Below are positions 15,569 to 24,485 of a stretch of 64,000 nt of DNA, piece after piece (the stretch's first letter is position 1; every line of letters begins with the position of its first letter). Below the pieces are notes generated by a model. It ran no database searches, had not been told where the DNA came from, and saw nothing but the letters and a program-made list of their open reading frames with translations. The position numbers and the translations under genes were made by a program. Source of the stretch: Clostridiales bacterium (lineage in GTDB: Bacteria > Bacillota > Clostridia > Saccharofermentanales > Saccharofermentanaceae). Where the stretch lies: NCBI GenBank assembly GCA_017964005.1, contig JAGCSR010000043.1, positions 59,859 to 123,858 on the forward strand. The letters are read 5' to 3'.

Positions 15569-15847
15569 TTATCTTTTCGCGAAGATCTTAAGATCACGCC
15601 AATGGATCTCGCCGACCAGGAGTTTATAGAGCTTTAAGTGCCGGAACCAGTTGCCGAAGGTAGTGGAGGCGCGGCAGAAGCACAGGGCCGCCGCGAAGAA
15701 GAACGGGACCTGGGGGACTACGGGTATCATGAGCCCGACGATGCCTACAAGGATCAGAAAGACCGCGGCGATTATCCAGATGACCTTGCCGAAGATGGTC
15801 TTGGATGCCTTCTCGTCCGGGCCGCTGTCCTTATAGTACCTCTTCAT
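15569..15847 (-). CDS. DUF454 (YbaN-like) small membrane protein
   Basis: The ATG at 15847 is favoured over the GTG at 15853 because GAGG then lies 7 bp upstream. The 92-residue protein has two hydrophobic helices (VIWIIAAVFLILVGIVGLMIP and PFFFAAALCFCRAS-type) and the FxxxLxLxCFxxSS-like core of the DUF454 family. The role of this inner-membrane family is unknown. Its start region overlaps the fructokinase stop, so it is the second gene of that operon. Confidence 0.8.
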   Translation of the reverse strand: MKRYYKDSGPDEKASKTIFGKVIWIIAAVFLILVGIVGLMIPVVPQVPFFFAAALCFCRASTTFGNWFRHLKLYKLLVGEIHWRDLKIFAKR

Positions 15848-15849
15848 GA

Positions 15850-16845
15850 TCACACCTCATATCCTGCATCCGCCATCTCGGAAGCAGAAGGATAGGACGG
15901 GATCGCGCCGGTCGAAGTAACGCTCATGCCGCTGTATGCGCAGGAGAACCTGAGTGTTTCTGAAAGCTCTTCGGAGGACAGGTCGCCAAGTGTATCGGTT
16001 GTAACCCCAAGGCTTTGAAGCCTGCGCAGGAATGCGCCGATGAATGCATCACCTGCTCCGGTTGTATCGACAGCATTCACCTTCAATGCAGGAGCATAAC
16101 CGGAAGCAGACTTCGTATAGGCGTAAGCGCCTTCTGCCCCGCATGTATATAAGACCAGCCTGACGCCCGAATCAAAGAGCGCAGGCAGAGCATCATCTAT
16201 CGAAGACCTTCCCGTTATAAACTCCAGTTCCTCATCTGATATCTTCAGGATGTCACAACGGGGAATGAACTCATTAACTGTCTTTTGCAATGCATCCCGA
16301 TCGTCCCAGAGCATAAAGCGCAGGTTCGGGTCGAAGCTGACGATGACACCGTTTGTCCGGGCATACTCTATTGCTCGGATGTGCGCTTCCTTCATGGGAA
16401 AGTCACCAAGAGATACGCTGCAGAAATGAAGTGCAAAAGCGCCTTTGAAGACTTCGGCAGGAACGGACTCCTCCCGGTACAGCATATCGGCGGAGGGGTT
16501 CCGGTAGAACGAGAACGACCTGTTGCCGTCGGGCTCAAGGCTTACGAAAGCCAGTGCCGTGTTAGCTTCATCCGTAAAGAGTATGTGCGATGTATCGACT
16601 CCCGCCCCCTCAAGATCTGATGCGATCTTCTTCCCGAAAAGGTCATCTCCCAGCTGTGTAAGCATAAGTGAAGATCCTCCGAGCTTTGCGAAAGCCGCGC
16701 ACACATTGGCAGGCGCCCCGCCTGTGCGCGGTGCGAAGTTCTCGATCTCGCTGAAAGCAACCCCTGACTTATCGGGGATCATGTCGATGAGCGCCTCGCC
16801 GATACCGATGAGAGCTCCCGGATATCTGTTCGCCATAGTATTCAT
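15850..16845 (-). CDS. PfkB-family carbohydrate kinase, probable fructokinase
   Basis: The 331-residue protein has the PfkB N-terminal motif GGAPANVCAAFAKLGG (about residues 42-57) and the C-terminal catalytic signature DTTGAGDAFIGAF with its Asp base. The N-terminal IGEALIDMIP is typical of fructokinases, and the length fits. It would phosphorylate a free sugar, most likely fructose at C6, in the cytosol. AGAGG precedes the ATG. It leads a two-gene operon with the DUF454 gene. Specificity for fructose rather than another ketose is inferred from subgroup resemblance only. Confidence 0.85.
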   Translation of the reverse strand: MNTMANRYPGALIGIGEALIDMIPDKSGVAFSEIENFAPRTGGAPANVCAAFAKLGGSSLMLTQLGDDLFGKKIASDLEGAGVDTSHILFTDEANTALAFVSLEPDGNRSFSFYRNPSADMLYREESVPAEVFKGAFALHFCSVSLGDFPMKEAHIRAIEYARTNGVIVSFDPNLRFMLWDDRDALQKTVNEFIPRCDILKISDEELEFITGRSSIDDALPALFDSGVRLVLYTCGAEGAYAYTKSASGYAPALKVNAVDTTGAGDAFIGAFLRRLQSLGVTTDTLGDLSSEELSETLRFSCAYSGMSVTSTGAIPSYPSASEMADAGYEV

Positions 16846-17050
16846 ATCGTATCCTCTCTTATCTATCTCATTCCCGAGGATAATTTTACTTGATAGAACT
16901 TACCGAGACAAGAGGTCCGGCGCAACGTTAATGTTGGCTTAAGATTAAGGGGGCGCCTTTACTTAAATAAAGAGGGATTGTATAATTAATGATAGGTGTA
17001 ATCTGTTTGTAACATCCGTTTCCGCATAGCAGGAACCGGAGGTGAGGCAA

Positions 17051-19927
17051 ATGGCACTGAATACTTTTCGAAGGGGGCTTAATATGCACAAAAGATTAGG
17101 CGGCATTGTTGCCATAATGCTTCTGTCTGCTCTGGCTTTCGTCCTGGCCTTAGGGATCGTGATGATTCCGGGGAAGAATGTAAAGGCAGACGAGAACGAC
17201 ATGGGAGAAATAAAAGATGGTCAGCTGATCAGAGTTTATTGGGATGATACTGATCCTGTCTACGTCTTCAAATTTACCGTTGATACGCCCGGCAAATATG
17301 CTTTCTTTACATCCAGCAGTAGTGACGATTCATATGTAGATGTATATGATTCGTCAAATACCTGTATCGCCGGTAATGATGACGCAGGTTATTTGTATGA
17401 TGCCTATGTTTTGAAAGATTTGGAGAAGGGGACCTATACTATTAAAGTTGGAACAGCGGGAACATGCAATTCCAATGATACGGTGGTTGGTGTAGTCCGG
17501 GATGACGGTTCATCTGTCAGCATTATTCCTGAGGTTTTTCCGGATGATGTTTTCAGAGAAAATGTAGTGAGACAATATGACTATAACAGTGACGGTAATT
17601 TGTCCGGACCTGAATTCGCTGCATCATGTTATATGTCATGCTATGGCATGAACATTGAGAACATTACGGGTATAGAGAAGTTTACAAACCTTATGTCTTT
17701 GAATTTCGGTAATAATTCTCTTACATCTGTCGACCTTTCAAAAAATACAAAAATCAGATATATTTATTTATACTCAAGCACCGGCATAAAGTCGCTGAAT
17801 CTAAGTGGCTGTAATGATCTGGAGTATCTTGATTGCTCTTATTGTACAAATCTGAAATCTTTGGATGTAAGCAATAAGACGAAGTTGAGAAGTCTATATT
17901 GCTATAATTCCGCTATTGGAACACTTAATGTATCAGGGTGCACATCGCTTAACGATTTATATTGTGAGAGTAATGAGTTAAAGACCTTGGATGTCAAGAC
18001 GTGCAAAAAACTCCGAGAATTTGATTGTTCATACAACAATCTCAAGTCTTTGGATGTCAGCGGTCTTGAGCATTTAGTTGAACTTTATTGTTACGATAAC
18101 AGGATCACTACACTCAATTGCGGCGGATGTACGCAGCTTGACCTTGTTGAGGCAGATTATAATCATATCCAAAATGCTGACTTCAGCAAATGTAAGTACC
18201 TTAGATATCTGGAGATTGATGGTAATCAGCTGGAAACATTGGATCTCAGTTCCTGTAAGAACCTGACTTATCTGGATTGTTACAGTAATAACCTTACGAG
18301 CCTTGATATCTCCGGCTGCCCGCGTCTTTATTATGTAAGCGCCAAGCTTAATGATCTGACAGACCTTGATGTAAGCGGGTGCCCTATCCTTTCTGAAGTC
18401 TATGATGAGACAAATTGGGATTCCTCAGATAAATATTATTATTCCTACATTCAGGGTTATGATGCTTATCTTAAGATAGATCTCGATGTGAAGGTCAAGA
18501 AAGCAGCAGAGACACATATAGATATCAATGAGACCAATTTCCCTGATGCTGCATTCAGGTCATATCTTTTATCTTCAGGTTATGATCAAGACTCTGACGG
18601 TAAATTCAGCAAGAAGGAAATCCTTATGATCAAGGATATTGACATTCCTTCTGCCGGTATAACAAAGCTTGATGGTATCGAATTCTTTACTGAACTTGAA
18701 TATCTGGGATGTTCCAGTAATTCTCTTACAAATCTTGATGTCAGCAAGAATACCAAACTTCAGGTCCTGAGTTGTGCTGAAAATCAGATCGCATCTCTTG
18801 ATCTGTCGAACAATTCATATCTTGTCCGCCTATACTGCATGTACAATAAGCTCACTTCTCTTGACATAAGCAATAACGAGGATCTGACCTCGCTCGGATG
18901 TCATGGGAATAACATCAAGGAACTTGATCTGAGTGACAATCCCAAACTTGCGGCTGTCTATAAGAATCCGTTTGCGACTAATGAGACAACCGACGCAAAA
19001 GAATATAGTAGTGAAGACGGAGATGTTTATCTCAGTCTCGACAAGAAGCAGGTAGTAAGGACCGAGAAGCCTACACCTACTCCTACGGCGACACCTACCC
19101 CCAAGCCTACCGCTACCGCTGCGCCTACCGCAGCTCCTACGGCTAAGCCTGTCGAAGTCAATCTGACACTTGATAAGAATGTGCTCAGCATCGTCTGCGG
19201 CAAGTCCGGTTCTTTGAAGGCAACTCTTACCGGTGCAACAGGCACCATCGCCTGGGCGACTTCGGATAAGAAGATCGCAACAGTCGACGGATCCGGCAAG
19301 ATCACTACAAAGCAGGCCGGAACGGTCACCATCACTGCAACAGCGGCTGGCAAGAGCGCTTCCTGTGTTGTTACCGTTCTCTATAAGGACGTAACAAAGA
19401 CAAAGGATTTCTGGTTTGCACCTACCAACTATCTGACAGCTAAGAATGTCGTTAAGGGTTATGACAACCAGACAAAGTTTAAGCCTGCCAACGACTGTAC
19501 GAGAGCACAGATGGTAACATTCCTTTGGAGACTTGCAGGAGAGCCTAAGCCTAAGGCAACGACCACCAAGTTCAAGGATGTCAAGAAGAGCGCTTACTAC
19601 TATAAGCCGGTAATCTGGGCAGTGGAGAAAGGCATCACCACAGGTGTGTCCAAGACCAAGTTCAATCCTTCCGGCGTATGTACGAGAGCACAGACGGTTA
19701 CGTTCCTGTGGAGAATGGCGAATAAGCCTGCACCTAAGACGAGCAAGAATCCGTTCAAGGATGTAAAGAAGAAGGACTACTTCTACAAGGCAGTCCTCTG
19801 GGCATCCGAGAAGAAGATCGTCGCAGGTTATAAGGACGGAACATTCAAGCCTCAGGGCAAGTGCTTGAGGCGCCAGATGGTAACATTCCTTTACAAGTAC
19901 GATAAGTACGTAAACGGCAAGGGATGA
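17051..19927 (+). CDS. LRR, Big_2 and SLH-domain cell-surface protein
   Basis: The ATG at 17051 follows GGAGGTGAGG; an ATG at 17084 would also leave a complete signal peptide (MHKRLGGIVAIMLLSALAF). The protein has about 958 residues. A PPC-like domain (about 50-155) comes first, then an EF-hand-like loop (DYNSDGNLSGPEF). Leucine-rich repeats of LTSLDVSxNxxL type run from about 200 to 475. A second EF-hand-like loop (DQDSDGKFSKKEI) and more LRRs to about 640 follow. A Pro/Thr linker, a Big_2 domain and three SLH repeats end the chain. It should be exported and held in the wall, with the LRRs available for adhesion. The C-terminal module repeats that of the 1-1209 protein. Confidence 0.9.
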   Translation: MALNTFRRGLNMHKRLGGIVAIMLLSALAFVLALGIVMIPGKNVKADENDMGEIKDGQLIRVYWDDTDPVYVFKFTVDTPGKYAFFTSSSSDDSYVDVYDSSNTCIAGNDDAGYLYDAYVLKDLEKGTYTIKVGTAGTCNSNDTVVGVVRDDGSSVSIIPEVFPDDVFRENVVRQYDYNSDGNLSGPEFAASCYMSCYGMNIENITGIEKFTNLMSLNFGNNSLTSVDLSKNTKIRYIYLYSSTGIKSLNLSGCNDLEYLDCSYCTNLKSLDVSNKTKLRSLYCYNSAIGTLNVSGCTSLNDLYCESNELKTLDVKTCKKLREFDCSYNNLKSLDVSGLEHLVELYCYDNRITTLNCGGCTQLDLVEADYNHIQNADFSKCKYLRYLEIDGNQLETLDLSSCKNLTYLDCYSNNLTSLDISGCPRLYYVSAKLNDLTDLDVSGCPILSEVYDETNWDSSDKYYYSYIQGYDAYLKIDLDVKVKKAAETHIDINETNFPDAAFRSYLLSSGYDQDSDGKFSKKEILMIKDIDIPSAGITKLDGIEFFTELEYLGCSSNSLTNLDVSKNTKLQVLSCAENQIASLDLSNNSYLVRLYCMYNKLTSLDISNNEDLTSLGCHGNNIKELDLSDNPKLAAVYKNPFATNETTDAKEYSSEDGDVYLSLDKKQVVRTEKPTPTPTATPTPKPTATAAPTAAPTAKPVEVNLTLDKNVLSIVCGKSGSLKATLTGATGTIAWATSDKKIATVDGSGKITTKQAGTVTITATAAGKSASCVVTVLYKDVTKTKDFWFAPTNYLTAKNVVKGYDNQTKFKPANDCTRAQMVTFLWRLAGEPKPKATTTKFKDVKKSAYYYKPVIWAVEKGITTGVSKTKFNPSGVCTRAQTVTFLWRMANKPAPKTSKNPFKDVKKKDYFYKAVLWASEKKIVAGYKDGTFKPQGKCLRRQMVTFLYKYDKYVNGKG

Positions 19928-19945
19928 CATCCGCAGTTTAAATGA

Positions 19946-19975
19946 CACAGGGCCGCTCCGGCGGCCCTGTTTATG
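19946..19975 (+). terminator. Rho-independent terminator
   Basis: ACAGGGCCG (19946-19954) pairs with CGGCCCTGT (19961-19969). The hairpin is nearly the same as the one after the first SLH gene. Confidence 0.75.
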
Positions 19976-20072
19976 TGATGACAAAATATCACGCAAATAT
20001 CATACATAATAAGGACATATCGTGCCGATTATAATGTATACTCAAAGTGCAATATAAGCGGGGGTTATCAAC

Positions 20073-21005
20073 ATGGGGAATATAACTGACAATATTGTTT
20101 TTGAAGTAAAGAAAGTCATATGCGGCAAGGATAATGTTATTGCGCAGACGTTGACGGCTATCCTTGCGGGCGGCCATATACTGATGGAAGATGTTCCGGG
20201 AGTCGGCAAGACCACGATGGCTCTGGCGTTCTCCAAGACCATGGGACTGAATTTCGGAAGAGTCCAGTTTACGCCAGACGTTTTGCCCTCGGATATAACG
20301 GGATTCTCTTTGTACGACAAGGCATCCGATTCCATGAAATATCAGCCGGGCTCGATCTTCCATAATCTCTTTTTGGCAGATGAGCTGAACCGTGCCTCGA
20401 CACGTACTCAGTCGGCGCTTCTTGAGGCGATGGAGGAAGGCAATGTCACAGTTGACGGGCATACATATATGCTGCCCCATCCGTTCACCGTTATCGCGAC
20501 ACAGAATCCGGCAGGCGCATCGGGAACGTCGCTTCTGCCTGACTCGCAGGTTGACAGGTTTATGGTAAGAGTATCGATCGGATATCCTTCCGCAGAAGAT
20601 GAGAAGGCAATGCTGTCCCGCCGAAGGAACGGCATCAATCCGATGGATAATGTTAAGACCGTATGCAACGCGGATGAGATCCTGAAGATGCAGGCCGAAG
20701 TCAATAAAGTATTTGTCCATGAGAAACTTGCAGATTATATAATCACGTTGATCAACGGTACCCGCGAACATAAGGATCTTCTGCGCGGCGGAAGCCCCCG
20801 CGCGACTTTGGCCCTGACTTCTATGGCCAAATCCTGTGCTTATCTGAACGGCAGGAACTATATCGTTCCCGGTGATGTCCAGAAAGTCTTCCTTCCGGTT
20901 ATCACACACAGACTTATACTTACCGCAGAAGCCGAGATCAATAACAGGCGCGTGGAAGATATAGCGCAGGAGATCGTTAAGTCGGCAACGCCTCCAAAGG
21001 TCTGA
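20073..21005 (+). CDS. MoxR-family AAA+ ATPase
   Basis: The 310-residue protein has Walker A EDVPGVGKTTMA (about residues 38-49), Walker B FLADELNRA near 108, and the MoxR-specific ATQNPAG sensor 1 segment. MoxR ATPases act as chaperones that assemble or insert metal- or VWA-containing proteins. Here it heads a three-gene operon with DUF58 and transglutaminase membrane proteins, a widely conserved trio tied to cell-envelope functions. An extended TATAAT (20030-20035) lies upstream without a clear -35 box. The gene is 7 bp from the next one. Confidence 0.93.
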   Translation: MGNITDNIVFEVKKVICGKDNVIAQTLTAILAGGHILMEDVPGVGKTTMALAFSKTMGLNFGRVQFTPDVLPSDITGFSLYDKASDSMKYQPGSIFHNLFLADELNRASTRTQSALLEAMEEGNVTVDGHTYMLPHPFTVIATQNPAGASGTSLLPDSQVDRFMVRVSIGYPSAEDEKAMLSRRRNGINPMDNVKTVCNADEILKMQAEVNKVFVHEKLADYIITLINGTREHKDLLRGGSPRATLALTSMAKSCAYLNGRNYIVPGDVQKVFLPVITHRLILTAEAEINNRRVEDIAQEIVKSATPPKV

Positions 21006-21012
21006 CCGGCCT

Positions 21013-21912
21013 ATGTTAAAGACCTGGGGCATATATATCGTCACACTTGTTTCAGCCTTCGTCTTCTTCCTTTGTTATAAGATGTGGGTATCCTGGTATT
21101 GCCTTATCGCAGTGCTTATGGTCCCCGTGTTTTCGCTTATTGTTGCGATAGTTGCTTCCTTTACATTAAAGTTCGAGACGGAGAGCCCCGTAAGTTCCGT
21201 GGTCGGTGAACCGAATCATATGGTAGTCAGGGTCGGGGGATTTGCTTCATATCTTTCCTTTTCGAGACTTAGGATCACGGTGACCGACCGTATGGTCGCA
21301 AGATCACGCAAACAGGTGTTCAGGATCCATGATACAGGTGTTCTGGAGATCCCGTTGGATACTGACCATTGCGGGGCTTATGTTTATAAGCTCACAAAGC
21401 TTCAGATATATGATCTGTTCGGATTCTTCCATATCAACAGACGCATCAACAGACAGTATGAGATCCTGATCAAGCCTGCACCGCAGGTGCCGGATCTCAT
21501 GCCGAACACATACGGGTTCAAAGCCAAGAACCTTCGCAAATCCAAACAGCCGGGCTCCGAGATATATGACATAAGGGATTATCAGACAGGAGACCCTGTC
21601 AAATCCATTCATTGGAAGATGTCGGCAAAGAAAGATAAGCTCCTGGTCAAAGAACCGCTGGAACAGTACGGCGGCCATTCCAGGCTTATCCTGAAGCTTT
21701 GTGATGACAGGGACATCCTCGACCTGCACCTCGGCCAGATCCTCTTTACTTCGAAGTATCTTCTGGACCACGATGTTCCTCACAGGATAAGGGTAATACC
21801 TCCGGATTCCAAGGAGATCTCTTATGAGGTTGAGTCCCAGACGGATCTGGATAAAGCAATGATCAATATCCTTCGAATGAGGATACCTGAGGAGGAAGCT
21901 CATGAAGACTGA
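21013..21912 (+). CDS. DUF58 domain membrane protein
   Basis: The 299-residue protein has two N-terminal hydrophobic helices (about residues 7-52). A soluble domain follows with the DUF58 hallmark GSEIYDIRDYQTGDPVKSIHW (about 176-196), where Asp-Pro ... IHWK is diagnostic. The fold is vWA-like and is thought to partner the MoxR ATPase. The position between MoxR and the transglutaminase protein, with the 3' end overlapping the next start by 11 bp, supports one functional unit at the membrane. Confidence 0.9.
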   Translation: MLKTWGIYIVTLVSAFVFFLCYKMWVSWYCLIAVLMVPVFSLIVAIVASFTLKFETESPVSSVVGEPNHMVVRVGGFASYLSFSRLRITVTDRMVARSRKQVFRIHDTGVLEIPLDTDHCGAYVYKLTKLQIYDLFGFFHINRRINRQYEILIKPAPQVPDLMPNTYGFKAKNLRKSKQPGSEIYDIRDYQTGDPVKSIHWKMSAKKDKLLVKEPLEQYGGHSRLILKLCDDRDILDLHLGQILFTSKYLLDHDVPHRIRVIPPDSKEISYEVESQTDLDKAMINILRMRIPEEEAHED

Positions 21913-24313
21913 GAAGATGATATCAGCCAATGAGAAAACTTCTCCGAGGATAATGTCCGCTGTTATTGCCGGATTGATCTGTTGTTGTCTGAGTTACGGA
22001 TTCATCATGACGATCGGGTCGGCATTCGATCTCGATTTCTCAATATGGAGAGTTGCCTTGTTCTCTGTCATCGCATCGGCTGCATTTGCTGTTCTTCACT
22101 ACCTTAACAGGAAGTGGATAACATTGACGGCAGCGGTATTGCCTGTCCTGATATTGGCAGTGCTTCTAATCTTTGATATCCGTGATGTCAGGCAGGGGCT
22201 TCTGTCTTTCATAGAGCAGTATAAGAACTCCATCGTATTATGGTATCTTGATAACGATCCCGGAACTTTGCCGGAACGAAAAGCGATACTTGCATTCTTA
22301 ACTTCTTATAATCTCATAGCGCTCAGCGTTACGACATATACTCTTATCAGGCGCAGATTCATTCCGTTGTCTCTGATCTTCTATCTGCCGTACTTTATCT
22401 GCTCTGTCACGAATACAAGGATGGTGCCGGATCAGATCCCTGTTGCCGTCGCTTCCATAGGTGTGTTCATGGCTTTGTTCGTTCATGTATTCAGAAGGAA
22501 AAGGAAGGATATCGCAGAGAAGATGATCGGGATCCTGGCAGTTCCTGTGGTGCTGTTCGGCGTATTGATGGTGGCGGCGTTCCCCCAGCAGACATATGAC
22601 AGGAATCAGCTTGCCACGGATATATTGAACACCGCCCAGGAGACGATCGAAAAGGCTGTCAATGACAAGGATTCGCTTATCGGTAAGATAGTCGACATTG
22701 CCAAGAACGGATGGAGGAGCAGTGTTAACGGCAGGAACGGCAGCAATTTCATGTCCTTATATGCTTCTTCCACGGATCTTGATGATGTAGGTCCGTTCAA
22801 TCCTGATCAAACCGATATTCTGAAGGTATATAAGATCGATAATCCCGATATGACAAGAGATGACTGGGTGGATTATATTGAGAAGTATATTACGGATGAT
22901 ACGGATTTTTACTTCCGGAACCACACCCTTTATCTGAAGGTCGAATCGCTCGATACATATGAGGATAATAAGCTTACGGCATCACAGATAAATATGGATG
23001 TCTATTCATCACTTGCCGGAAATTCCTTAAATGAGAAATCCAGATATCTCATAACGGTAACTCCGATAGTGACATCATCGGTGGATATCGTGCCATATTA
23101 TACAGACGGATATTTCTCCAGCGGAAGATCTTCCCTTAGGGTAAATCCTTACAACACGACTTCCAGATTCGATTATGTTTTCGCGTCTTCTCCCGTTCCG
23201 GTAAAGACAGGCAACATCTATTCCGATCAGTATATTGATGAATATGTTAACTCAAGGGCTCTTGCTGTCCCCGAATCTACCGAGCGTGCTTTGATATTGA
23301 GCGGTGATCTTCCCGACTGGTATCTTGATGTTTACTACGGGAAAGCAGCCATGACCGATGCCGACAAAGTCCGCAGGGTCACGGAATTCGTAAGAGACCT
23401 TCATCCTTACGACAAGGATACGGATTACCCGCCGAAAGGCGCGGATTTTGTTCCGTGGTTTGTAAGTGATGCCAAAACCGGTATATGCGTACACTATGCC
23501 GCGACCACCGTTATATTGCTCAGGATGATCGGTGTTCCCGCAAGATATGTCAGAGGTTATCTGGATACCGGTTCCTTTGTTGATAAAGAGAGTATCGTCA
23601 AAGGTACCAATGCTCATGCCTGGTTCGAGTTCTTTATTCCGGATTACGGATGGGTAATAGGAGATTCGACCCCGGGATATGCTTCTGATGCATCGGATTA
23701 TAATATCGATGCCATTGCAAATACGGACCCCTCTGTTGAGTCGGCGGTCTTTGCGGTCGACAGGACCCCTGCTGTTCCTCCGGCAGAATCAAACTATAAG
23801 AGCAACGACAGCGGACAGGATCCGGCAAAGCCTACGGTCACTCCGGCACAGGGTAACTCCGCTCCGACTGCAACTCCTTCCCCGTCGCCGACACCATATG
23901 CTTACAAAGCGAATATCAAGGTCATCACTATGGATAACGGGCTGACTTACTGGCTTAAGCTAATCTTCCTTATATTGTTCGGCATCTTGCTCCTTATGGC
24001 CATCATCAAAGCTGTTTTCGCTTTGTACTGGACGCGAAGGTTCACGTCGGACAGCATTAATGACAGAGCGATAGCTTATTACCACTATTACAGTTTCACA
24101 GCTAAGTTCGTCGGCGCCGTGCCATTCTCGGAAGTGACAAAGATCGCTCAGAAGGCGGCCTTCTCCAATGAAGACTTAACAAAAGAAGAATATAACGAAC
24201 TTCTGAGCTTGTGCAGAAGATATACTTACGAGATCTCAGAGACACTCAAGGGTCTCAAGTGGTTTGTATATAAACTTCTGACTATAAAGATCAAAGAGGA
24301 ACCCGACTCATAA
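21902..24313 (+). CDS. Transglutaminase-like membrane protein (TgpA type)
   Basis: The 803-residue protein has six or so N-terminal membrane helices (to about residue 225) and a large extracytoplasmic domain. The transglutaminase core has all catalytic residues: Cys in TGICVHYAATT, His in NAHAWFEF and Asp in VIGDSTPGY. A Pro/Thr/Ser linker, a further helix (LIFLILFGILLLMAIIKAVF) and a cytosolic C-terminal tail of about 100 residues follow. Members may process or crosslink cell-surface proteins. As the third gene of the MoxR operon it is the probable effector. Substrates are unknown. Confidence 0.9.
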   Translation: MKTEKMISANEKTSPRIMSAVIAGLICCCLSYGFIMTIGSAFDLDFSIWRVALFSVIASAAFAVLHYLNRKWITLTAAVLPVLILAVLLIFDIRDVRQGLLSFIEQYKNSIVLWYLDNDPGTLPERKAILAFLTSYNLIALSVTTYTLIRRRFIPLSLIFYLPYFICSVTNTRMVPDQIPVAVASIGVFMALFVHVFRRKRKDIAEKMIGILAVPVVLFGVLMVAAFPQQTYDRNQLATDILNTAQETIEKAVNDKDSLIGKIVDIAKNGWRSSVNGRNGSNFMSLYASSTDLDDVGPFNPDQTDILKVYKIDNPDMTRDDWVDYIEKYITDDTDFYFRNHTLYLKVESLDTYEDNKLTASQINMDVYSSLAGNSLNEKSRYLITVTPIVTSSVDIVPYYTDGYFSSGRSSLRVNPYNTTSRFDYVFASSPVPVKTGNIYSDQYIDEYVNSRALAVPESTERALILSGDLPDWYLDVYYGKAAMTDADKVRRVTEFVRDLHPYDKDTDYPPKGADFVPWFVSDAKTGICVHYAATTVILLRMIGVPARYVRGYLDTGSFVDKESIVKGTNAHAWFEFFIPDYGWVIGDSTPGYASDASDYNIDAIANTDPSVESAVFAVDRTPAVPPAESNYKSNDSGQDPAKPTVTPAQGNSAPTATPSPSPTPYAYKANIKVITMDNGLTYWLKLIFLILFGILLLMAIIKAVFALYWTRRFTSDSINDRAIAYYHYYSFTAKFVGAVPFSEVTKIAQKAAFSNEDLTKEEYNELLSLCRRYTYEISETLKGLKWFVYKLLTIKIKEEPDS

Positions 24314-24328
24314 TAATTCTTGTCAAGG

Positions 24329-24485
24329 CTTCGACATGTGTCGAAGGCATATTGCTCCTAAAACTCTGATCCGTTGCTCCTAAAAGCAATTATTTGCGCA
24401 TTTGGAGGCAATAATGTCAGCTATTGCCTCCAAACATCAGTTTTGTTGCTTTTAGGAGCAACAAAAAAGCAATATGGAGGCAATA
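24329..24485. repeat. Nested palindromic element between convergent genes
   Basis: The intergenic space consists of inverted words. The outer arms TTGCTCCTAAAAGCAA (24374-24389) and TTGCTTTTAGGAGCAA (24446-24461) match 16/16. The inner arms TTTGGAGGCAATA (24401-24413) and TATTGCCTCCAAA (24422-24434) match 13/13. Extra partial copies flank them (TTGCTCCTAAAA from 24353, GGAGGCAATA at 24476-24485), and a small hairpin CTTCGACA/TGTCGAAG lies at 24329-24346. It may act as a bidirectional terminator. The repetition of one word goes beyond that need. Confidence 0.85.

Noticed and set aside
18830..19996. 388-codon antisense frame across the LRR/SLH gene
   Set aside because: It mirrors the repetitive SLH/Big_2 codons, has no RBS and overlaps the terminator.
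24329..24485. Insertion sequence
   Set aside because: No transposase frame, only nested palindromes. It is kept as a palindromic element.
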